A stretch of 64,000 nucleotides of DNA from an uncultured Candidatus Nitrosopumilus sp. GTDB taxonomy: Archaea > Thermoproteota > Nitrososphaeria > Nitrososphaerales > Nitrosopumilaceae. The translations under genes and the position numbers were made by a program. The number at the start of each line of letters is the position of its first letter. Position 1 is the stretch's first letter. Below are positions 24,801-33,227 of this stretch, piece by piece. The notes beneath the pieces are model-generated. The model did not search any database. It saw only the letters and a list, made by a program, of their open reading frames with translations, and was not told the DNA's origin. The stretch covers positions 1,608,662 to 1,672,661 of the forward strand of contig OX638319.1 in NCBI GenBank assembly GCA_951812655.1. The letters run 5' to 3'.

Positions 24801-25218
24801 AATTTACTGATAAGTCCTGCTATTCACATACGCGTCTAATCTTGTTTTAGATTGAAAATTGCATTAGAACTTAAGACCAACAACGATGAGTTGTTTGGTG
24901 ACAATTCCAACGCTTGTCTTTTATGTCTCAAGATTGTATTTAGGCAATGCTGATGATTTGCATGTACAAATGATCAGTGCTGGTTATATTCAAAAATTAT
25001 GCCATTACAGTATGCAATGGTGTCATTTCGTGTATGTGCCAAATTCAGTTTATTGTTTACCTGACCATGAACTTCCCTAAGATTAATGCGCCCCTAGGAA
25101 TCATTGACCCCATTGCATTTTCTACTTATTGCCTGTCTGAGACGTTCATTTTCAAAAACTTGTGAAAAATTCCATAGGAGGTGTACCTTTATCAAAAAGA
25201 ATCCTTCAAAACTAAACA
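24801..25218. other. Gene-poor stretch
   Basis: About 420 AT-rich bases between divergent genes. A plus-strand frame (24886-25080) has poor composition and no start signal. CTAATC-TTGTTTTA-GATTG near 24836-24854 is a weak relative of the 7-8-7 hairpin. GGAGGTG at about 25179 precedes no good start. Confidence 0.4.
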
Positions 25219-26106
25219 ATGCATGATTTGCTTGTTCAATCCATTCAGTCATTGCAAAAAAGCAAATATGGCAAGGGGAACAAAGGCAAATTGACATCTA
25301 TTCAAAGTGCGCTCAAACTAGCAAATCCATTATTTGCATCAAGTCCTAAAGACCATGAAAAATCGGGCAGAATCATCAGTTTTAGAAACATAGAGCAGAC
25401 AGAGCAAATTCCAAAAATCTTGGATGAATTTGCAAGTAATTTTGAGATTCAATGTCTGGAAAACGACGGTGCATCTGCAAAAAACTACTCCTTGTTCTCA
25501 GTCACGCTTCTTAAAATCATCAAAACCTTGGATGCCGATAAAAAAAGAGGATTGGTATCCGCGCATGCAATCAACATTTTGAATCAGATGTTTGTCAAAT
25601 ATCCCGTAGAATACAAGAAAGTTGAAATCAGAGATCCCTTGAAATTTGTATTTGTAATTGCCGAACTCGTAATGGATGCAGAAAGAAATCTTTCAAAAAA
25701 CTATGAATTTGACGAAATCCTGCTGCGTCAGATTTCTCCCCTGATGCAAAGATACTATATGAAATTTGACAATGCGATTACGCAGATAATTTATGAGTTC
25801 AACAAAATGCCAAAATTCAGGTTAACTGTCTCGATCGGAGAACGTCATGAGGAAATCGTAAAGACCTTTTTACAGTACGGTATGTTTCAACTTTCATTAG
25901 AAGACAAAATATCCAGGGCAAAAAACATCATTGAAAAGATAACTCTTGAAAAGAGTGATGCGATTACGCTGAAACATTACAATGTGCTGAAACTCTGTTT
26001 CAGAGATAAGGAAATGCGACCACATTTAGTACAAATTGCTAAAACCACAAGTAGGTCTGAAAGGAGATTTGCCAATACCATTTTGGACGAAGTTTTGGAT
26101 CTCTGA
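25219..26106 (+). CDS. Helical protein of unknown function
   Basis: A 295-residue, all-helix-looking protein without Cys clusters, signal peptide or membrane segments. Charged helices such as RGLVSAHAINILNQMFVKYP and DKISRAKNIIEKITLEK suggest a solenoid or coiled scaffold. Not recognised as a family. Monocistronic, followed by a nine-T terminator. Confidence 0.65.
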   Translation: MHDLLVQSIQSLQKSKYGKGNKGKLTSIQSALKLANPLFASSPKDHEKSGRIISFRNIEQTEQIPKILDEFASNFEIQCLENDGASAKNYSLFSVTLLKIIKTLDADKKRGLVSAHAINILNQMFVKYPVEYKKVEIRDPLKFVFVIAELVMDAERNLSKNYEFDEILLRQISPLMQRYYMKFDNAITQIIYEFNKMPKFRLTVSIGERHEEIVKTFLQYGMFQLSLEDKISRAKNIIEKITLEKSDAITLKHYNVLKLCFRDKEMRPHLVQIAKTTSRSERRFANTILDEVLDL

Positions 26107-26147
26107 CTGAAGATTGACATCTTAAATTGGTTCGATCAGGCCCCGAC

Positions 26148-26156
26148 TTTTTTTTT
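26148..26156 (+). terminator. T9 run after GC-rich stretch
   Basis: GGCCCCGAC is followed by nine T, 42 bases after the stop of the 25219-26106 gene; archaeal RNA polymerase stops at such T-runs. Confidence 0.5.
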
Positions 26157-26254
26157 CAAAATGATAGTTCCCAATTGATCTTGTGATTTTTTATTTTGAA
26201 AAGTATCTTTGATGCGTTTTCTTTAAATGCATTTTTTTGATTGATTTGCTATTC

Positions 26255-27211
26255 ATGAAACAGATTTTCTCTCTGATTGTTGCATTTGCCATGTTTGGAG
26301 TAATCTTCAGCGTGCTGCCATCGGCGTATTCTCAAACCTCTGATGCTGGTACTGGTGAACAGACAACACTTTCGGGAGACTTGTTGAATGATCCTCTCGC
26401 AATGGAGATTCTACAAAAAATCGAGGAATCTAAAAGAAAAATTGCAAACCTGGAACAGCAAAACTATGACAACATACAAGCACAGAAATTCCTTGAGGAT
26501 AGGCGTGCAGTCGCATTGGACAGACTGAATCAGTCTCTGATTTTGTGGGAAGAGGAATGGCATGAATTCTCGCCAAAAGTGGCGTATCAAAAGTTCATAG
26601 ACAAGATGCCATCGGGCGTTCAGGGAATTTACGCAAAACAATTTGAATTCACCGAAAAGAAACACGAATTTGGCTCAAACATGAAAAGCATCGCCCTCAA
26701 AAAGGGTCTGAGTTCTTCACAGGCAATGGACAAGTTCAATCAAGGGGCAAGATCGTCTTTGGGCGAACTTGGAGATTACAATGAAAAGATTCAGCCCGAT
26801 GCCTCAGCGGAAATTTCCACAAAGATTGCAATCATTCAAGGCAACATCGATGATCTAAACGCCGGTTACTTTTACCGTCATGCTGATTTGAAGGGAGAAT
26901 TAAATGCAAGATATGCCGTCGAAGAGGAAAATGAGAGAAAAGAACTCAGAAAAGTTCTCAACGAGTATTATTCCAATGCCGTTTCTAAGACAGAACTCAC
27001 TAAACAACTGGGAGATCTTCGAGAAGAATATGCTCAAATCAAGGAATCCCTCCTGAGGGAAAATGCAAAAACGCTATCTGAATATGAGAAAGATCACATG
27101 GATAACGTGCAATACAGAATGGACAGAATAAACAACGACGAGACATTGTCCTCATTTATCACGGCAGTATGGGATTCTCAATCTAATTCTGTTGAACTTG
27201 TTAGAAAATAG
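26255..27211 (+). CDS. Secreted coiled-coil protein, function unknown
   Basis: A 318-residue protein with signal peptide (IFSLIVAFAMFGVIFSVLPS, cleavage near AYSQ). The mature part has long helices with heptad spacing (MEILQKIEESKRKIANLEQQ; LRKVLNEYYSNAVSKTELTK) around a middle domain (SPKVAYQKFIDKMPSGVQGI). No Cys in the mature protein. Likely an extracellular or pseudoperiplasmic structural protein. The ATG at 26255 is chosen because it directly precedes the signal peptide. Confidence 0.7.
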   Translation: MKQIFSLIVAFAMFGVIFSVLPSAYSQTSDAGTGEQTTLSGDLLNDPLAMEILQKIEESKRKIANLEQQNYDNIQAQKFLEDRRAVALDRLNQSLILWEEEWHEFSPKVAYQKFIDKMPSGVQGIYAKQFEFTEKKHEFGSNMKSIALKKGLSSSQAMDKFNQGARSSLGELGDYNEKIQPDASAEISTKIAIIQGNIDDLNAGYFYRHADLKGELNARYAVEEENERKELRKVLNEYYSNAVSKTELTKQLGDLREEYAQIKESLLRENAKTLSEYEKDHMDNVQYRMDRINNDETLSSFITAVWDSQSNSVELVRK

Positions 27212-27304
27212 GCTCTGAACAATACTTTTTAGGGAATCAATTCGAAAAAAGGACTTATCTGGGAAAGTTTAATTCAACATTTACATTCGATTAAACTCTT
27301 TAGA

Positions 27305-27526
27305 TCAGAATTTGTTAAATGGCTTTGAGGCCAGCTTTACATCTTCTCCTTTAACCGTCTTTCTGCTTGCATGGGATGCCATATCTACGGCACTTTTTGC
27401 AATGCCGTTTGCAATCTCTTCTACTATCCTTCGCAATTCGTCTGCTGATTCGTCACTTACTCTTTCTGCGCCAGCCTTCTTCAAAATTCGGTACATTGCA
27501 GACAGTCCTAGCTCGGAAGACTTCAT
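27305..27526 (-). CDS. Archaeal histone
   Basis: A 73-residue single histone fold, HMf-like: helix 1 ([13 protein letters not shown]), long helix 2 ([26 protein letters not shown]), loop RKTVKGEDV and helix 3 (LASKPF). RKTVKGEDV matches the DNA-binding L2 segment RKTik.eDv. No extended tails. It wraps DNA as dimers or longer polymers. Divergent from tatD. Confidence 0.95.
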   Translation of the reverse strand: MKSSELGLSAMYRILKKAGAERVSDESADELRRIVEEIANGIAKSAVDMASHASRKTVKGEDVKLASKPFNKF

Positions 27527-27620
27527 GAAATCTGTTTTTATTTTTTCCGAAAAAAGATAGCGAGTGAAAAAATATTACCTGGGAATCGATTTATACAGAC
27601 TATTTTTGGATTGATGAGAA

Positions 27621-28376
27621 ATGACCTGGTACTACGATTCACACATACATCTGTCCGATGATGCATACGCTTCCGACATGGATTCTATATCGAGACAAAT
27701 GCAGTACCTCAAGATCAAAGCCTGCTGTGTATCTACAAACAACGAAAACTCAATTCGAACTTTGGAGATGAGCAGAAAAAATGATCTGATTTTACCATTC
27801 ATAGGAATTCATCCGGAATTCTCCAACGATGATCTTGAAACTATGACTGACCTAATCGAAGAGAATCGCCACGAAATTTCTGGAATTGGAGAAATTGGAT
27901 TGGATCCGACTTATGAGGTTGAGGGCAGCGATCTTGCAAGGCAAAAGCATGTGTTTGAAACGATGCTGGATTTGGCTGAAAGATTAGACATGCCTGTCTC
28001 GATTCATTCAAGAAAAAGTCTGGATGATGTTTTTCAAACCATGACGTCCTATGACACAAAGCATGCGTTGCTTCACTGGTTTGACGGAAGTAAAAAACAG
28101 TTACAAAAAGCCATGGATATGGGATTCTTTGTATCATATGGCCCTGTCCTGGTATACGCAAATGACAAGCAAACACTGCTTTCCAAAACCGATGATTCAA
28201 GAATACTCGTTGAGACTGATGGTCCTGTAAGGTTTTCCAGATGCTTTGAAATGAAATCCGGGCAAGTCATCTTTATACCCAGTGTCATTTTTTGTGCTTC
28301 AAAAATTTTGAACAAGTCATTTGATGAAATGACATTGCTATTAGAATCGAATTCGAAATCTTTTCTTGGAATATAG
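27621..28376 (+). CDS. tatD: TatD-family metal-dependent hydrolase
   Basis: A 251-residue TIM-barrel hydrolase. Metal ligands visible: DSHIHLSDD (HxH), SGIGEIGLDP (Glu), DMPVSIHSRKS (His), ALLHWFDGS (His) and RILVETDGP (Asp). Members act as DNases/exonucleases or esterases. Archaeal copies are often close to translation genes, as here, where eS17 follows at once. Confidence 0.92.
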   Translation: MTWYYDSHIHLSDDAYASDMDSISRQMQYLKIKACCVSTNNENSIRTLEMSRKNDLILPFIGIHPEFSNDDLETMTDLIEENRHEISGIGEIGLDPTYEVEGSDLARQKHVFETMLDLAERLDMPVSIHSRKSLDDVFQTMTSYDTKHALLHWFDGSKKQLQKAMDMGFFVSYGPVLVYANDKQTLLSKTDDSRILVETDGPVRFSRCFEMKSGQVIFIPSVIFCASKILNKSFDEMTLLLESNSKSFLGI

Positions 28377-28407
28377 GTATAAAATACCCCCTTTCTTTAG
28401 ACGACCA

Positions 28408-28860
28408 GTGGATAGAATAAAGCGATTAGCATTTGAGGTCATGGACGGGCACAAATCTAAGTTTGGTGAAGACTTTGCTGATAACAAAAAGTCCCTGAAT
28501 CAGATTTCTATCATTCGTTCAAAGAGTCTAAAAAACAAAATTGCTGGCTATATCACCAAATTTATCAAAAAGGAAATTCGTGAAGAAAAAGCCAAGCAGG
28601 CCAGAATCGTGTCTTCTAGAACTGAACAGGTTGAGTTGGAGACTCCTGAATCAGCCGAAGAGGTCACCTTGACTAACGACGCACCTGAATCAGCCGAAGA
28701 GGTCACCTTGACTAACGACGCACCTGAATCAGCCGAAGAGGTCACCTTGACTAACGACGCACCTGAATCAGCCGAAGAGGTCACCTTGACTAACGACGCA
28801 CCTGAATCAGCCGAAGAGGTCACCTTGACTAACGAGTCTGATGAGCAAAAATCTGACTGA
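28408..28860 (+). CDS. rps17e: Ribosomal protein eS17 with acidic tandem-repeat C-terminal tail
   Basis: Residues 1-67 are an archaeal eS17 (KRLAFEVMDGHKSKFGEDFA, IRSKSLKNKIAGYITKFIKK), a 30S protein normally 60-70 residues long. Residues 80-143 are five copies of PESAEEVTLTNDA, an acidic tail of unknown role. The GTG at 28408 gives the usual eS17 start (VDRIKRLAFEV); a TTG at 28366 inside tatD would add 14 residues. Transcribed with tatD. Confidence 0.92.
   Translation: MDRIKRLAFEVMDGHKSKFGEDFADNKKSLNQISIIRSKSLKNKIAGYITKFIKKEIREEKAKQARIVSSRTEQVELETPESAEEVTLTNDAPESAEEVTLTNDAPESAEEVTLTNDAPESAEEVTLTNDAPESAEEVTLTNESDEQKSD
28645..28835 (+). repeat. Five 39-base tandem repeats inside rps17e
   Basis: Unit starts at 28645, 28684, 28723, 28762 and 28801 (last one cut by four bases). 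Copies look identical. They encode PESAEEVTLTNDA. Confidence 0.9.
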
Positions 28861-28903
28861 TAAATTTAATATTAATTTCTAAGTTTCAAGTTGATGTATA
28901 GAC

Positions 28904-29677
28904 ATGTTTACGGTGAAGTTTGTAGGAGGATCGAAGAAGTCTTTTCCTGCAGAATCTTTGAAAATTGACAAATCCTGGATATCTGTTCAAGAATTATTTG
29001 ATCTACTATTGGATCTTAAGCCATCTGATACTCCAAAACTTGATACTGAGAATGTCTTGATTGCAATAAACGGTTCTGACTCGTCTGCAATGGACGGGAC
29101 CTCCACAATAATTAAACACGATGATGTAGTCAGTATCATTCCTGTCATTCATGGTGGTTCGTCAAAAAAAATTACTTTTGAATATGCCAAAAAACAAATT
29201 CAGGCTATTGAGATCAAAGGCGAAAAGTCAATCAACGTTGAATTCATTGATCACCTTCGGAAAAAATACCCGAAACTCTTACTTCAGGCTGTCTCAAGTA
29301 GCTTTATCTTAAGCAAAAACCATTTGAAAAAAATTGTTTCACTGTCATTTGAGTCTAAAAAAAACAACGTTCTGCTTTCCAACAAATTCGAAATTGATCT
29401 TCTGATGCGATTTGCATTAAGCTCTCAAATTTCTCAAGCCATAAATCAAGCTGGAATAAAACCAAAATCCAATTTTGTCTTAATTGCGATTGGCACGAAA
29501 GCATCTTTGAATTCCTTGTATGATGAATTGTGCCCAATGACGGTACCGTTATTCTCGAAAAATAATGATTCCTATCTGAAAAGACATTTCAAGATAACAA
29601 AAAAACACATTGATTCGATCCAATCAAAAACTCCTTTGGAGGATATTTTGGTAGAAAAGGCCGCAATACTATTCTGA
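28904..29677 (+). CDS. MoaD/ThiS-like ubiquitin-fold domain fused to KEOPS subunit Cgi121
   Basis: Residues 1-85 have the beta-grasp pattern of MoaD/ThiS/Urm1 (FTVKFVGG at the start, NVLIAINGSD in the middle, DDVVSIIPVIHGG at the end), with the Gly-Gly at 84-85. Residues 86-257 match Cgi121/TPRKB: ITFEYAKKQIQAIEI, LLLQAVSSSFILSKNHL, NKFEIDLLMRFALSSQISQA and NQAGIKPKSNFVLIAIG. Cgi121 is part of KEOPS, which makes t6A37 in tRNA. The internal Gly-Gly cannot act as a free C-terminus unless cut. Convergent with the THUMP and Sua5 genes, overlapping by nine bases. Confidence 0.85.
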   Translation: MFTVKFVGGSKKSFPAESLKIDKSWISVQELFDLLLDLKPSDTPKLDTENVLIAINGSDSSAMDGTSTIIKHDDVVSIIPVIHGGSSKKITFEYAKKQIQAIEIKGEKSINVEFIDHLRKKYPKLLLQAVSSSFILSKNHLKKIVSLSFESKKNNVLLSNKFEIDLLMRFALSSQISQAINQAGIKPKSNFVLIAIGTKASLNSLYDELCPMTVPLFSKNNDSYLKRHFKITKKHIDSIQSKTPLEDILVEKAAILF

Positions 29678-30193
29678 AATACTTCGTTTAGTTTTCTCAG
29701 TACTTAGTATGTCTTGTTTTCTAAGTATGGAAATTCCTGTTCTGCTACCCAAGATCTCAACTAAGATTATTTTGTCTGGGAAATCAAGGCTGACCTTGTT
29801 TTTTATCTTGTTTGCTATTCTTGTAATGATGTCATGACTTGACACGTTGGAATTTCTTTTCTCAATTAGTATTCTGTATGTTTCTCCCTCTGAAATTTCT
29901 TTGTCGAATTCAGAAACGCTCTTTTCAATCTCTTCTATTTTCGTTTCAACGACTTTATGAATCGGTATCATCCTAAGGCAGTATCTTATGCTCCATGGCT
30001 CGTCTAGGAGCATTTCTCTGATCTTACACACGACGTCAATGGGATTCAGCTTTGTCTCAGCTGTGATGATTCCTGACATGTTTGAAATTGAGACTTTCAC
30101 TTCTGAATCTCCGAGTTCGTCTAAGATGTCTCTGATTTCGTCCTCGGCATCAGGCTCAAAATGTCTGGCACATGTGATCATCAGGTTCATCAT
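29669..30193 (-). CDS. THUMP-domain RNA-binding protein
   Basis: A 174-residue protein. The opening MITCARHFEPDAEDEIRDIL and the later part RILIEKRNSNVSSHDIITRI plus NKVSLDFPDKIILVEIL match the N-terminal-like plus THUMP layout found in Tan1/THUMPD1, which helps acetylate tRNA C12, and in tRNA methylases. No catalytic domain is attached, so it likely supplies tRNA binding to a partner. ATGA overlap with the upstream sua5 gene. Confidence 0.85.
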   Translation of the reverse strand: MMNLMITCARHFEPDAEDEIRDILDELGDSEVKVSISNMSGIITAETKLNPIDVVCKIREMLLDEPWSIRYCLRMIPIHKVVETKIEEIEKSVSEFDKEISEGETYRILIEKRNSNVSSHDIITRIANKIKNKVSLDFPDKIILVEILGSRTGISILRKQDILSTEKTKRSISE

Positions 30194-30792
30194 ATCGTAA
30201 TTTCCTCTCTAGTCAAGCAACCTTCGCGAACAATCTTGATTTCTTCATTTTCTATCTCTATTATTGTCGACACCGCTTCACTAGTAATTGTTCCTCCGTC
30301 TACAAAAATATCGTAACCGTGCAAATTTCTGAAACATTCATCTGGATCTGTATATGGTACACGACCGGAAATGTTTGCGCTGGTTCCTACAAGAAAACCA
30401 CATTTCTCTAAAATCTTCAACGTGCACTTGTGATTTGGAACTCTTATTGCGATTTTATCATCTAGATTTAATGATTCCTTCAAACTTTCATCTGTTAGCT
30501 TCATGATTATTGTCAATGGGCCTGGCCAAAACTTTTCGATAATTTTCTCAGTGAACTTGTTGATATGGCAAATTTTTTTTGCTGTTGCAATCGAATTTGT
30601 CAAAACTGGAACTGACTTAATGCTGTCCCTGGATTTAATTCTGTAAATTTTTTCTACCGCTTTTTTATTAAACGGATCACATCCAATTCCGTACACGGTA
30701 TCTGTTGGAAATACGATTATTCCTCCATTTTTGATTATTTTGTTAGCTCTTTCGATTCCTGCATAACCACAGTCTACTTTCAATGTGCTCAT
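30190..30792 (-). CDS. Threonylcarbamoyl-AMP synthase (Sua5/YrdC)
   Basis: A 200-residue YrdC-fold enzyme that makes threonylcarbamoyl-AMP from Thr, bicarbonate and ATP for t6A. Motifs: GGIIVFPTDTVYGIGCDPFN, YRIKSRDSIKSVPVL, KFWPGPLTIIMKL, IAIRVPNH and LVGTSANISGRVPY. It ends without the C-terminal Sua5 domain, so it is the short TsaC form. ATG at 30792 (STLKVDC) preferred over 30837. Co-located with the Cgi121 fusion, so this 2-kb patch holds both steps of t6A. Confidence 0.95.
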   Translation of the reverse strand: MSTLKVDCGYAGIERANKIIKNGGIIVFPTDTVYGIGCDPFNKKAVEKIYRIKSRDSIKSVPVLTNSIATAKKICHINKFTEKIIEKFWPGPLTIIMKLTDESLKESLNLDDKIAIRVPNHKCTLKILEKCGFLVGTSANISGRVPYTDPDECFRNLHGYDIFVDGGTITSEAVSTIIEIENEEIKIVREGCLTREEITI

Positions 30793-30934
30793 TGTTGATT
30801 TTGATTTGATGCAATTTATCTTAAATGATTTTTCCAAATTCTTGTGTCTAGTTTTTTAAAACGTGTGTGTTTGTGATGATTGTAATCATGTGATGTGGTG
30901 CTGATTTCTTTATTGAGGTTATATGTTCTGTTTG

Positions 30935-31222
30935 TTAGATGCTCAATCCAAAATTGTCGGCAAAATTTGTAAAAGTGTTATATGCTTGTAAGAACTCTCT
31001 TCCCGACTGACTGATTTTATACTTGTTTGAGCTCTGATTGTCTACTTTTTCTAATAGTCCTTGTGATACGAGGGTCTTCAAGATGCTTGAAATTCTGGAA
31101 TGTGATATGTTTGCTTTTCTAATCAGATATGTGATTGTGGCTCCATCTTCATCTTGAAGATCATCTCTGGTAGTTGATAAAATGTCCCCGATAATTTTCA
31201 TGTGCGTTCTGTACTCTGCCAT
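30935..31222 (-). CDS. Winged-helix DNA-binding protein (HTH_45-like)
   Basis: A 95-residue paralogue of the 14827-15108 protein: both open AxYRTxMxIxxDxL and share ANxSHSRxSxxLxxL and a Phe-rich end (FTNFADNFGLSI). It has the recognition helix KANISHSRISSILKTL and a wing with LLEKVDNQSSNKYKISQ. Likely a dimeric local regulator; its downstream neighbour on the same strand is sua5, its upstream neighbour a membrane protein. Confidence 0.85.
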   Translation of the reverse strand: MAEYRTHMKIIGDILSTTRDDLQDEDGATITYLIRKANISHSRISSILKTLVSQGLLEKVDNQSSNKYKISQSGREFLQAYNTFTNFADNFGLSI

Positions 31223-31342
31223 TTCCGTCGTTGATAATTATTGAAATTTCTATGATAGGACGTTGATATTTTCCAATATACCAAAAAGATAAAAGAATTT
31301 GACTATTTCTTGGTCTGTCTGGATTTTGAGCCTGGATGGGAG

Positions 31343-31984
31343 TTATCCCAAGTCTTCATCGAATTTTATTTTTTTTAACGGTACTCTGCTAACCGGAATG
31401 AACAACGAAATCAATCCTGCTATTTTTATGATCATTGATATTGGATACATGATGGATTCTGGGAATACAAACGAATACCATCCCAAAAATTCCCCCAATG
31501 CCAGAAGTCCTAGTCCCATGGATACCCAGATTGTCCCTCTGTTGCGATTTTCAAAATATGACAGCATAGTTTCAATTGCACCGTATGCCAGCAAAATAAA
31601 CGAGATTGATCTAAAGACGTGCTCTAACTGAACAGATGACACCAAAAATAGCGGGAATATTCCAACTGATCTAAAGTAGCTAGATTTTGGAAAGAATGAT
31701 TTGATACTGTGTGAAAACGCAATGAAAAAGTATCCTATGGTTTGGATGACGATTCCCAACGTCTGAATCCATTTTTCGATGCTACCTGACTTGATGATGA
31801 AATCTTCAACCATGTATCCCGTCCAAATCACAAAGAATCCTAAACTTATCGAGATGAACGCGATTGTTAACCTGAACAGTGTCGGACTTCCGGTATTTCT
31901 AAACCCAATAAATGATATCACTCCTATGGAAAGTCCTACCAGAAATCCTACCAAATTAAGAATACTCTCAAGTAAAAATTCCAA
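31343..31984 (-). CDS. Multi-pass membrane protein, function unknown
   Basis: A 213-residue protein with about six or seven hydrophobic helices (for example LNLVGFLVGLSIGVISFIGF, LTIAFISISLGFFVIWTGYM, MYPISMIIKIAGLISLFIPV). No transport signature or charged pair is clear. It is just upstream of the winged-helix gene on the same strand, which may sense or regulate it. Not a recognised family. Confidence 0.7.
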   Translation of the reverse strand: MEFLLESILNLVGFLVGLSIGVISFIGFRNTGSPTLFRLTIAFISISLGFFVIWTGYMVEDFIIKSGSIEKWIQTLGIVIQTIGYFFIAFSHSIKSFFPKSSYFRSVGIFPLFLVSSVQLEHVFRSISFILLAYGAIETMLSYFENRNRGTIWVSMGLGLLALGEFLGWYSFVFPESIMYPISMIIKIAGLISLFIPVSRVPLKKIKFDEDLG

Positions 31985-32042
31985 CGACGTTTAGAAATGT
32001 GTCAAGCTAATTATTTTAATCTGGTGAATGATCCTGGACACT

Positions 32043-32258
32043 CTAGTCCCACTCGTCAAGTGATCCTGCAGTATGACCTTCTGTGCTGCCAGTATAGTCA
32101 CCCAGTATGTCCGAATATTTTATTTCATTATGAGCTATGAATTTTACATATTCTCCATAGCTCATGTCAAGATCACATGAGCCACATTTTACAAGCGAAT
32201 AGTCCATTGTCAGCTCCGCATCCTCTTTGCATTTTGGACACTTGATCTTCATGTTCAA
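32043..32258 (-). CDS. Small zinc-ribbon protein
   Basis: A 71-residue protein: MKIKCPKCKEDAELTMDYSL then KCGSCDLDMSYGEY makes a Cx2C...Cx2C ribbon of about 25 residues; the rest is acidic and aromatic (YVKFIAHNEIKYSDILGDYT). Likely binds a partner protein or nucleic acid. Role unknown. Confidence 0.78.
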   Translation of the reverse strand: MNMKIKCPKCKEDAELTMDYSLVKCGSCDLDMSYGEYVKFIAHNEIKYSDILGDYTGSTEGHTAGSLDEWD

Positions 32259-32306
32259 CGATGTCCATGATTACTATATTACTTTACGTCAAAATTCCCT
32301 GCTTTG

Positions 32307-32669
32307 CTATTTTGTTAAACCGTCTACCAAATTGAGAACCTTTTTGATGATACTTGTGTGGTCTGATTCTGTCTCTACTGTGACCAATATCATGTGTTTT
32401 TCATCGATTGGAAATGTGATTCTTTTTAGTCTGTCGTATTCTGCCATGGCGTACTTGGTTTTGCCAAGCTTGTGTTCGATATTTTTTCTTGTGTGCCATC
32501 TCTGACTCGCATAATAGTGCATCATCTTAAGCTCCTCATTGTCAAGTATCGGATTGATGTTTTCTCTAAATCCCCCACATATTTTTTCACCTGTGTGATT
32601 TTGTATTACCGCATATCGGATAGACGCGTCAATTTTCATTATGTCTGCATATAGTCTTTCAAAATCCAT
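32307..32669 (-). CDS. Roadblock-like small protein conserved style, function unknown
   Basis: A 120-residue protein. The opening FERLYADIMKIDASIRYAVI followed by QNHTGEKICGGFRENI has the feel of a roadblock/LC7 or related sensory fold (helix, then beta hairpin with GxxxxGG). The middle is basic (HTRKNIEHKLGKTKYAMAEY) and the end returns to beta strand (HMILVTVETESDH). Thaumarchaea have many such proteins (I believe filed under DUF6659), with no known role. Three ATG codons stand in a row; 32669 is taken. Confidence 0.65.
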   Translation of the reverse strand: MDFERLYADIMKIDASIRYAVIQNHTGEKICGGFRENINPILDNEELKMMHYYASQRWHTRKNIEHKLGKTKYAMAEYDRLKRITFPIDEKHMILVTVETESDHTSIIKKVLNLVDGLTK

Positions 32670-32942
32670 CATCATAATCAGCTCTTTCTATTATTAAAAT
32701 TTAAATTCAAAACCTTGGCTAATTTTTCAATATCGAAAAATATGTGTCAAACTGGTATTATGCAAACAATGAGAACTCGTGGGCTTCTGGATATTTTCTC
32801 TTTCTGGATTGGAATCTCCATTCAAATCAAATCAAAAAAAAAAAGATCCTTGTTGAACAATCATGTGATGTGTTGCTTTTCTGATTAGAATTTGATTTAA
32901 TGTTCAAAAAAAGATAAAAGGAGTTTGTTATTGAGTGCTTTT

Positions 32943-33227
32943 ATGGCTAGAAATTGCACAAAGTGTAAAAATTCCATTCCTGACGACGAGCAGCTAGGAG
33001 TAGTAGCTGAGAAATATCCTACGTGTAACAAATGCTGGGCCGAATGGAAAGAATATCAGATTATGGTAATGAATGAAATGAAACTTGACATGTCGATGCT
33101 TGATCACAGAAAATTGCTAAAAAAACATGAGAAAATTTTCGTAGGAGTACTGTCTCCCGAAGGTGAAGTGATAGATTATTCCAATGAGGATAACCGTAAG
33201 CCTGATGAGCCTCCAGCTGGGGTCTAG
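32943..33227 (+). CDS. Fe(2+)-trafficking (YggX)-like protein with zinc ribbon
   Basis: A 94-residue protein. N-terminal MARNCTKCKNSIPD and CNKCW give a Cx2C...Cx2C ribbon. The C-terminal half, AEWKEYQIMVMNEMKLDMSM followed by DHRKLLKKH, matches bacterial YggX (W..WqxxQtmLiNExkLn...aRkfLe), a small protein that limits iron-oxidant damage. Bacterial YggX has one Cys and no ribbon. ATG at 32943. Convergent with a helical protein gene, overlapping by four bases. Confidence 0.7.
   Translation: MARNCTKCKNSIPDDEQLGVVAEKYPTCNKCWAEWKEYQIMVMNEMKLDMSMLDHRKLLKKHEKIFVGVLSPEGEVIDYSNEDNRKPDEPPAGV

Noticed and set aside
24886..25165. Two short plus-strand frames in the gap before 25219
   Set aside because: Cys/Tyr-rich random-looking composition, no start signal, no neighbours in register.
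28548..28823. Minus-strand Ser/Val repeat frame
   Set aside because: Antisense to the eS17 repeats.
32742..32884. GTG frame with WYYANNENSWASGYF
   Set aside because: Composition changes abruptly at an A11 run and no promoter or family match is visible; kept only as a remote possibility.
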